From the NCBI GenBank assembly GCA_013289045.1, contig JABDAU010000018.1, forward strand, positions 1 through 52,858: 52,858 bases of DNA, written 5' to 3'. This document shows positions 49,418-52,858 of this stretch, piece by piece (positions within the stretch are counted from its first letter, which is position 1; each line of letters opens with the position of its first letter). This DNA comes from Bacteroidota bacterium (GTDB lineage: Bacteria > Bacteroidota > Bacteroidia > Sphingobacteriales > Sphingobacteriaceae). Made by a program: the position numbers and the translations under genes. Below the pieces are notes generated by a model. The model ran no database searches and had not been told where the DNA came from. It worked only from the letters and a program-made list of their open reading frames with translations.

Positions 49418-50425
49418 TTATGGTTTAAATACCGCAATTCTGCCATTGTTTCCGGCTAATAAAACAAGTTTGCCCGTCTTTGCTGTCCTACAAACATTGA
49501 AGCTGGTATCGTCAATTTTAGTCCAGGTTTTGCCGCCGTCAGTAGTAAGATTACTGCCTGGCGTTCCGGTTGACAGGTAAATGTTTTCGCTTATTTGTTC
49601 GACACATGATTGGTAGCCTGCGGGCGGTTTTGTAGCTAAAACTATGCCACCGGATGCATAAGCGCCATTGTAAAAGTAATATTCAGCAACAGAATCAGCA
49701 CTATGATCATTTTGATAATCGCCTCCAACTATTACAAAGCCATCCCGATCTATAGAAAAAGCCCCCTGACTTGATTTGCCGTGCTTAATGAGTGTTATAT
49801 CATAGGTCCATCCATTATTGGTACGGTATTTTAATTGGCGGCTAATACTTCCGCCGGTAACTATTTGTATTGTGCTATTGACAAACCGTAAACATGTACC
49901 GCTCGCTGCAAAAGCGGCCTCGCCATTTAATGCTTTGGGACAATCGCTAAACATATGCCATGTTTCCCCCGCATCTTTTGTTTCGAGCAGCACAAACTTA
50001 TTTTTGATGGGATCGCCCAAAATAAGTCCGTGATCCGGATTTGCAAAATCCATTGCATCTAAAAAATAAGCAGTATCGGTATTGCGATATTTTACCTGCC
50101 AGTTCTTACCGCCATCTGTAGTTTTCAGTATCAACGCCGGTGTGCCAGAAGCCATGATGATCGCTTCCTTATCTGAAAATGCTTCAATGCTCCTGAAATC
50201 GGCTTTTTCAAATCCTTTTACCTGTTGCCATGCCCATGTTTTTCCTCCGTTGATGGTTAAAGCTGTATAGCCATTGCTCCCGCTTATCCATGCAACCTGA
50301 TCATTTACAACAGACATTCCCCGGATGCTCGACTGTTTACCTTCCTGAAGCAGGACGATCTTCTGCGCTTTCAGGCAAAATGTAATAAGCGTGAGCAACA
50401 ATAGCAAAAGAAACTTCTTTGTCAT
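49418..50425 (-). CDS. exported BNR/YCF48-like repeat protein
   Basis: 335 residues with a signal peptide MTKKFLLLLLLTLITFCLKAQ. Repeats of the Asp-box kind are clear (INGGKTWAW, TTDGGKNWQ, TKDAGETWHM, TTDGGKTWTK), building a beta-propeller like YCF48/Photosystem II stability factor HCF136 proteins. Usually annotated as an oxidoreductase or BNR-repeat glycosyl hydrolase, but no active site is evident. Probably periplasmic or surface-exposed. Confidence 0.85.
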   Translation of the reverse strand: MTKKFLLLLLLTLITFCLKAQKIVLLQEGKQSSIRGMSVVNDQVAWISGSNGYTALTINGGKTWAWQQVKGFEKADFRSIEAFSDKEAIIMASGTPALILKTTDGGKNWQVKYRNTDTAYFLDAMDFANPDHGLILGDPIKNKFVLLETKDAGETWHMFSDCPKALNGEAAFAASGTCLRFVNSTIQIVTGGSISRQLKYRTNNGWTYDITLIKHGKSSQGAFSIDRDGFVIVGGDYQNDHSADSVAEYYFYNGAYASGGIVLATKPPAGYQSCVEQISENIYLSTGTPGSNLTTDGGKTWTKIDDTSFNVCRTAKTGKLVLLAGNNGRIAVFKP

Positions 50426-50490
50426 TTTTTAATTTTAAAACCAAGATAGCTCTTTAGCTTGTTGAAGACGGATATTGTTTTGATTTTTTA

Positions 50491-50523
50491 TTTGACCGAT
50501 TCAGGCAGAAAATCTTATATTTG
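50491..50523 (+). promoter_or_regulatory. promoter of tRNA-Leu(CAG)
   Basis: TTTG (50491-50494), 21 nt, TATATTTG (50516-50523). Matches the Bacteroidota -33/-7 form. Confidence 0.75.
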
Positions 50524-50570
50524 CAGCCCGATAGAATTTTAACCGAGAGGTTGATCGTTTAACGGAAAAT

Positions 50571-50654
50571 GCCCGGATGGCGAAATTGGTAAACGTTGCG
50601 GTCTCAGAAGCCGTTGAGAATTGTCTCTTGAGAGTTCGAGTCTCTCTTCGGGCA
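50571..50654 (+). tRNA. tRNA-Leu (anticodon CAG)
   Basis: 84 nt. Acceptor GCCCGGA/TTCGGGC with discriminator A, D arm with GGCGAAATTGG, anticodon loop CTCAGAA (CAG), long variable arm typical of Leu tRNAs, T arm AGTTCGAGTC. No encoded CCA. Confidence 0.93.
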
Positions 50655-50675
50655 CATCCTTGTTAGATTTTAGGT

Positions 50676-50735
50676 GTGAGATTTGAGATATGAGAAAACA
50701 ATTTTGATCTCATATTTGAAATCTCACATCTTTTT
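50676..50735 (+). terminator. long imperfect hairpin between the two tRNA-Leu genes
   Basis: GTGAGATTTGAGATATGAG (50676-50694) and CTCATATTTGAAATCTCAC (50709-50727) are nearly complementary, with the T-tract TCTTTTT after. Would end the first tRNA transcript. Confidence 0.75.
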
Positions 50736-50738
50736 AAT

Positions 50739-50822
50739 GCCCAGGTGGCGAAATTGGTAGACGCACCATCTTGAGGGGGTGGCACTCGTAAGGGTGTGGC
50801 AGTTCGAATCTGCTCCTGGGCA
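50739..50822 (+). tRNA. tRNA-Leu (anticodon GAG)
   Basis: 84 nt. Acceptor GCCCAGG/CCTGGGC with A, D arm GGCGAAATTGG, anticodon arm CCATC TTGAGGG GGTGG (GAG), long variable arm, T arm AGTTCGAATC. Its 3' end lies 12 nt before the end of the prophage-like gene at 50834, on which an attachment site could lie. Confidence 0.93.
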
Positions 50823-50833
50823 CTTCTCAAATA

Positions 50834-51286
50834 TTAAGCAACCGCTTTGTATTCATTCTGATAATACCATTCTAAGATATATACACCGTCGCTCCACGTT
50901 AATTTACCATCGGCCGCGGTTTGGGCAATTAATATGGATAGGCTATGCAGAAAAGCGCTGCCTACGTCTCCATCCAGGCCTTGCAGGACTTTAATAGCGC
51001 ATGCAGTAATTTGTGAAGGGTCGGTTAGCCCGGCACAGCTATCAGCCAGCTTTAACTCGGTTAATATTTGCGGTAATTTGGCGCGAAGTAAATTTTTGAT
51101 GCCATCATCAATATCGCCGGGTATAATGGCTGTCAGAACATCCGCAGCCGGGCTGTCGACAAATGTTTTCAGGGCTTCGGTAACAATAACCCCGATGTGT
51201 ACAGCTGTTTTTAATTCTGATGGAATGCCGTCGAACAGCGATTTAATTTCGGCCCATAGTTTGGTTAGGAAGGATTTTATGCTCAT
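50834..51286 (-). CDS. phage-like helical protein, 150 aa
   Basis: 150 residues, amphipathic helices, no clear family. The C-terminus (ADGKLTWSDGVYILEWYYQNE) recurs in Bacteroidota prophage proteins of unknown role (recalled). Last gene of a minus-strand set next to tRNA-Leu. The gap to the next gene upstream is 6 nt. Confidence 0.55.
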   Translation of the reverse strand: MSIKSFLTKLWAEIKSLFDGIPSELKTAVHIGVIVTEALKTFVDSPAADVLTAIIPGDIDDGIKNLLRAKLPQILTELKLADSCAGLTDPSQITACAIKVLQGLDGDVGSAFLHSLSILIAQTAADGKLTWSDGVYILEWYYQNEYKAVA

Positions 51287-51292
51287 TGTAAT

Positions 51293-51547
51293 TTATTTGG
51301 TTATAGGTTTATATTTTATTTCCTGAACTTGCTGTTGTAATACAGCGACCTCACTTTCAAGTAACTTTAATCTTATTTCGCTAATTCTGTCGGTTGTTTC
51401 CTGTTTGCTCCGGAGGTCTGCAACATCAGCTTTAAGGCTGAAGTACGATGTGGTTACCGAAGCTACAATACTGGCAGTGCTAACAATAGTTACGATGATA
51501 TTTTTGACAGTAATGCCTTTTAATTCTTTGTGCTCAATGGCTGTCAT
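51293..51547 (-). CDS. membrane-anchored coiled-coil protein, 84 aa
   Basis: One N-terminal membrane helix (VKNIIVTIVSTASIVASVTTSYF) and a coiled coil of about 45 residues (LRSKQETTDRISEIRLKLLESEVAVLQQQVQEI). Such proteins often sit in phage lysis cassettes (spanin or holin-accessory kind). Confidence 0.6.
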   Translation of the reverse strand: MTAIEHKELKGITVKNIIVTIVSTASIVASVTTSYFSLKADVADLRSKQETTDRISEIRLKLLESEVAVLQQQVQEIKYKPITK

Positions 51548-51567
51548 GATGTTTGTGATTTTAAATA

Positions 51568-51801
51568 TTAAGCATTTTCTGAACCTGCATTGCTAACGAT
51601 TTGTGCAGGCGTGAAGAAATTCTTTGCCAGGTATGACAGGCCTGCTGCCAGCGCAGTAATACCAATGCTTTTCCAGTTGAAAGTTAGGGAGCCGCTGTTT
51701 AAAACGTTTTGGATACCGGCTACTGTGGCGCCACCTGCAGCAACGATGAGGCCTTTGGACAAGTCTTTTAGATCAAGACTGTAGAGGTTTGAGGTTTTCA
51801 T
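51568..51801 (-). CDS. small holin-like membrane protein
   Basis: 77 residues from Met at 51801; the frame is open upstream but that part overlaps the neighbouring gene's end. One or two hydrophobic stretches (GLIVAAGGATVAGI; SIGITALAAGLSYLA). It could be a holin; this is placement-based. Confidence 0.5.
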   Translation of the reverse strand: MKTSNLYSLDLKDLSKGLIVAAGGATVAGIQNVLNSGSLTFNWKSIGITALAAGLSYLAKNFFTPAQIVSNAGSENA

Positions 51802-51817
51802 ATGATTTTTGTGTTTA

Positions 51818-52693
51818 TTAACTAAGTATTTTATTAAATACTGAAAAACTACTAGTGCCATTTTCACAGACAATTATTCTATTATTACCACTGTTTGGGT
51901 CGGGGGCAATTCCGGATGCTGTTGAAAATCCTGATAATACTTCTATAGTGCCAAACGTGGTTGCATTCAAACTTGTAACTGTACTACCACCAGTTGCAAC
52001 TAATAATCTGTTATTTGATAATATCGGATCAAAACAGAATTCATTTGCAGCAACCGCTATATCTGCCGTTTTAACCAGTGTTGTCGCATCGTAAACACCA
52101 ATCCTGTTTGCGCTGACAGTGGTATTGAAATAAGAAACAAAAAACCTGTTATTGCTAACAACGGGATCAAAAACTATTCCTCTCACAGAAGAAATACCAG
52201 TTAAAGTTCTACCAGCTGCCCAAGTGGTTGTATCTACTTCTGTTAAGCCAGAACTGTCTGTTGCAACCAGCATACGGTTATTTGATGCTACCGGGTCAAA
52301 TGCCACACCTGATCCGCCGTGTACAGTTGTTATCGTGTGCAATAAGGAGTAAGATGTAGCATCGTATATATTGGTAGTTTCACTGCCGGACAGGTTGCCT
52401 ATGGCAAACCTATTATTTGCTACAATCGGATCAAAGACAACAACCACGGGTATGAGTAATCCAGTTATAGTTGTTATCAAATTGAAACTAGTATTATCGT
52501 ACACATAACATTTATTAGTAGCCTGTTCTATAACGAAAAACCTGTTGTTGGTTACAATAGGATCGAAAATTACGCCCCTTGGTGTATTAATTGATTTGGT
52601 TGCAATTTTCATATAGGAGGCAGTATCTCTTACCCTGAATAGATTTTCGCCAACCTTTAATATGCTGCTGCCTGTTTTTAATAAATGTGACAT
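51818..52693 (-). CDS. beta-propeller repeat protein, possible phage tail/receptor-binding protein
   Basis: 291 residues. A unit with the core FDPIVxNNRxxV repeats about every 40 residues, at least six times (GVIFDPIVTNNRFFVIEQ, VVFDPIVANNRFAIGN, GVAFDPVASNNRMLV, GIVFDPVVSNNRFFV, EFCFDPILSNNRLLV, GIAPDPNSGNNRIIV). This suits a six- or seven-bladed propeller. No signal peptide. It lies directly after a gene that looks like a structural protein end, so a phage tail role is likely but not certain. Confidence 0.65.
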   Translation of the reverse strand: MSHLLKTGSSILKVGENLFRVRDTASYMKIATKSINTPRGVIFDPIVTNNRFFVIEQATNKCYVYDNTSFNLITTITGLLIPVVVVFDPIVANNRFAIGNLSGSETTNIYDATSYSLLHTITTVHGGSGVAFDPVASNNRMLVATDSSGLTEVDTTTWAAGRTLTGISSVRGIVFDPVVSNNRFFVSYFNTTVSANRIGVYDATTLVKTADIAVAANEFCFDPILSNNRLLVATGGSTVTSLNATTFGTIEVLSGFSTASGIAPDPNSGNNRIIVCENGTSSFSVFNKILS

Positions 52694-52698
52694 GATTT

Positions 52699-52858
52699 TT
52701 AAGCTATTGTGTAAGGGATCTTAGCCCATTGGGTTGTGGTTTTTTTGATATATAAATTGTTTGATCCCCATACCTGTTGGCCCATTAATGATGTTGAATA
52801 AGCGGTTTGTAAATCTGTACTTGTTTTATCGCCTGCACTATCATCAATATCCGATAAA
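52699..52858 (-). CDS. C-terminal part of a phage-like structural protein
   Basis: Open to the window edge on the minus strand. The last residues read DDSAGDKTSTDLQTAYSTS, then MGQQVWGSNNLYIKKTT and WAKIPYTIA. Asn/Thr/Gln-rich C-termini of this kind are common in tail proteins. It ends 6 nt before the propeller gene's start. Confidence 0.6.
   Translation of the reverse strand, partial: LSDIDDSAGDKTSTDLQTAYSTSLMGQQVWGSNNLYIKKTTTQWAKIPYTIA

Overview
The window looks like chromosome of a Bacteroidota bacterium, most probably a Sphingobacteriaceae member of the Mucilaginibacter/Pedobacter kind (an inference). The evidence is the Bacteroidota promoter form (TTG or TTTG, about 20-21 nt, TAnnTTTG) before several genes and tRNAs, an RHS core of Bacteroidota type, PAS-type kinases, and many small redox/stress proteins typical of that family. 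No rRNA, CRISPR array or intact insertion sequence was seen.

Layout. 1-2.5 kb: the 3' part of an RHS polymorphic toxin gene with its likely immunity gene. 2.7-3.2 kb: small ORF plus two fused gene remnants (an SMC/OLD-type ATPase start joined to an XRE-regulator tail). 3.6-14.4 kb: the most unusual block. A DUF4062 gene diverges from nine tightly packed + strand genes: a membrane protein, a CN-hydrolase (nitrilase fold), a helix-turn-helix-like protein, an 860-residue KGGVGRT-type ParA/MinD ATPase that appears fused to a solute-binding-protein fold, an APC amino-acid permease, a two-part FtsX-like ABC permease with its ATPase, and a PNPOx-like flavin protein. It ends at a strong terminator, followed by a 5'-truncated serine recombinase that abuts a truncated DUF488 gene, which looks like the edge of a mobile island.

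15.5-41 kb: a long run of redox, detoxification, thiol and DNA-protection genes (MOSC-ferredoxin reductase, aldo/keto reductase, Crp-family and AraC-family regulators, SDR, MFS pump, AhpD-like, two peroxiredoxin-like genes, lipoamide dehydrogenase, Dps, thioredoxin reductase, AlkA, MGMT and uracil-DNA glycosylase homologues, RidA, PEP mutase-like, DeoR). Eight promoters here carry one shared 16-bp site, consensus TGTGANNNNNNTCCTT, always 21-22 nt upstream of a recognisable -7 element. This is the geometry of class II activation by a Crp-family protein, and a Crp-family gene lies inside the block. A second shared operator links the DeoR-family gene to a metallo-beta-lactamase-fold gene 17 kb away. 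Several genes in this block (AlkA, one peroxiredoxin-like, the uracil-DNA glycosylase, a GIY-YIG remnant) are each broken by one-base losses in short homopolymers.

41-49 kb: a dispersed 170-bp repeat, an orphan LuxR-type response regulator with the stump of its kinase, DinB, a PAS histidine kinase paired with an RsbQ-like hydrolase, and a Fic protein preceded by seven TTTTACTGCA-like boxes spaced in multiples of 10 bp. 49-52.9 kb: tRNA-Lys(TTT), a BNR/YCF48-like exported protein, tRNA-Leu(CAG) and tRNA-Leu(GAG), then what looks like the end of a prophage (small membrane proteins, a beta-propeller protein, the tail end of a structural protein).
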